From: an uncultured Dyadobacter sp. | GTDB taxonomy: Bacteria > Bacteroidota > Bacteroidia > Cytophagales > Spirosomataceae | NCBI RefSeq assembly: GCF_946482605.1 | Contig: NZ_CAMLSE010000056.1 | Span: 1-32,457 of the forward strand | Reading direction: 5' to 3' | DNA length: 32,457 nt | In this document: one piece after another, positions 32,141 to 32,457 of the stretch | Position numbering within the stretch: position 1 is the stretch's first letter | How the letters are laid out: every line of letters starts with the position of its first letter | Made by a program: the position numbers and the translations under genes | Notes under the pieces: model-generated | The model's database searches: none | What the model saw: only the letters and a program-made list of their open reading frames with translations | Told to the model about the DNA's origin: nothing

Positions 32141-32235
32141 AAATTTTCTTTGGTTCAACTATTTCATTTTCAGAATATTCTTGAAGCGGGTGTATTCGTT
32201 TTACAAATAAAATAACTAAATTGGTGTTCAGAGTA

Positions 32236-32265
32236 TTGCAATCGTAAATAATAGTGGTAGTTTTG
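32236..32265 (+). promoter_or_regulatory. Bacteroidota-type promoter of the tRNA-Asp genes
   Basis: TTG at 32236-32238, a 19-base spacer and TAGTTTTG at 32258-32265. Both elements and the spacing fit TTG/TAnnTTTG. Transcription would start near 32271, about 30 bases before the first tRNA. Confidence 0.75.
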
Positions 32266-32301
32266 CACCACGTTTTACAAAAACGACTTGTGAAACGAAC
32301 T

Positions 32302-32378
32302 GGTTTGGTAGTTCAGTTGGTTAGAATACATGCCTGTCACGCATGGGGTCGCGGGTTCGAGTCCCGTCCAGACCGCCA
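32302..32378 (+). tRNA. tRNA-Asp (GTC anticodon), CCA encoded
   Basis: The acceptor stem GGTTTGG pairs with CCAGACC (one T-G pair). The D-arm GTTC...GAAT is followed by the anticodon stem CATGC/GCATG with loop CTGTCAC, anticodon GTC. The T-arm GCGGG-TTCGAGT-CCCGT is complete. Discriminator G, as expected for tRNA-Asp, then an encoded CCA (32376-32378). Confidence 0.97.
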
Positions 32379-32403
32379 GTTTTTTTGAAGTTCTTTATTT
32401 TTT

Positions 32404-32457
32404 GGTTTGGTAGTTCAGTTGGTTAGAATACATGCCTGTCACGCATGGGGTCGCGGG
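32404..32457 (+). tRNA. Second tRNA-Asp, cut off by the window end
   Basis: The first 54 bases are identical to the tRNA-Asp at 32302, including anticodon GTC. The rest lies beyond the window. A 25-base AT-rich spacer separates the two copies, so they are probably cut from one transcript. Confidence 0.93.

Overview
The window looks like chromosomal DNA of a Bacteroidota bacterium of the order Cytophagales, most likely Dyadobacter or a close relative. This rests on the protein families present (viroplasmin-type RNase H, Uma2 nuclease, paired secreted amidohydrolases, TonB-type outer-membrane protein with an N-terminal carboxypeptidase-like domain, LytS/LytTR pair), on the general lack of Shine-Dalgarno sequences, and on several promoters of the Bacteroidota type (TTG, 19 bp, TAnnTTTG). 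The genus is inferred from recall, not from a search. No insertion sequence, prophage or CRISPR array was seen.

Layout. Bases 1-316 hold simple repeats: a (TGAG)n tract and, in inverted orientation, an ATTCACTC-based array that runs into the start codon of an RNase H gene. Bases 317-5804 (+ strand) are mostly housekeeping: RNase H, the tRNA methyltransferase TrmN6, a membrane glycosyltransferase, inorganic pyrophosphatase, release factor 3 and a Uma2-type nuclease. Bases 5877-8100 (- strand) carry a Spy-like periplasmic protein, a DUF3307 membrane protein, a SatD-family protein and a small uncharacterised protein. Between the last two lie four 18-bp palindromes at exactly 29-bp spacing. Bases 8275-12636 (+) encode two secreted amidohydrolase-family proteins. 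Bases 12688-16605 (-) carry a PIN toxin/antitoxin pair, a CvfB-like S1 protein and an outer-membrane receptor. Bases 16765-22393 (-) form a three-gene RND efflux operon (adaptor, pump, TolC). Bases 22537-24258 (-) hold a menaquinone pair, MenI then MenF. Bases 24344-27826 (+) hold a histidine phosphatase, a LytS-type sensor kinase, a LytTR response regulator and a DUF3298 lipoprotein. Bases 27827-32140 (-) hold RadC, a repeat-rich secreted protein, a C4 zinc-ribbon coiled-coil protein and a Nif3-like protein. The window ends in two tandem tRNA-Asp genes (+).

The most interesting locus is satD-DUF3307 with its operator array. The SatD protein ends in a helix-turn-helix, and its N-terminal part carries motifs reminiscent of class III nucleotide cyclases. 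The array covers the region where its promoter must lie. I infer a self-regulating, possibly ligand-responsive switch controlling a membrane protein of unknown function. Secondary points of interest are the dyad over the sensor-kinase promoter, the amidohydrolase pair in which only one of three units keeps the metal ligands, and the repeat-born start codon of the RNase H gene.
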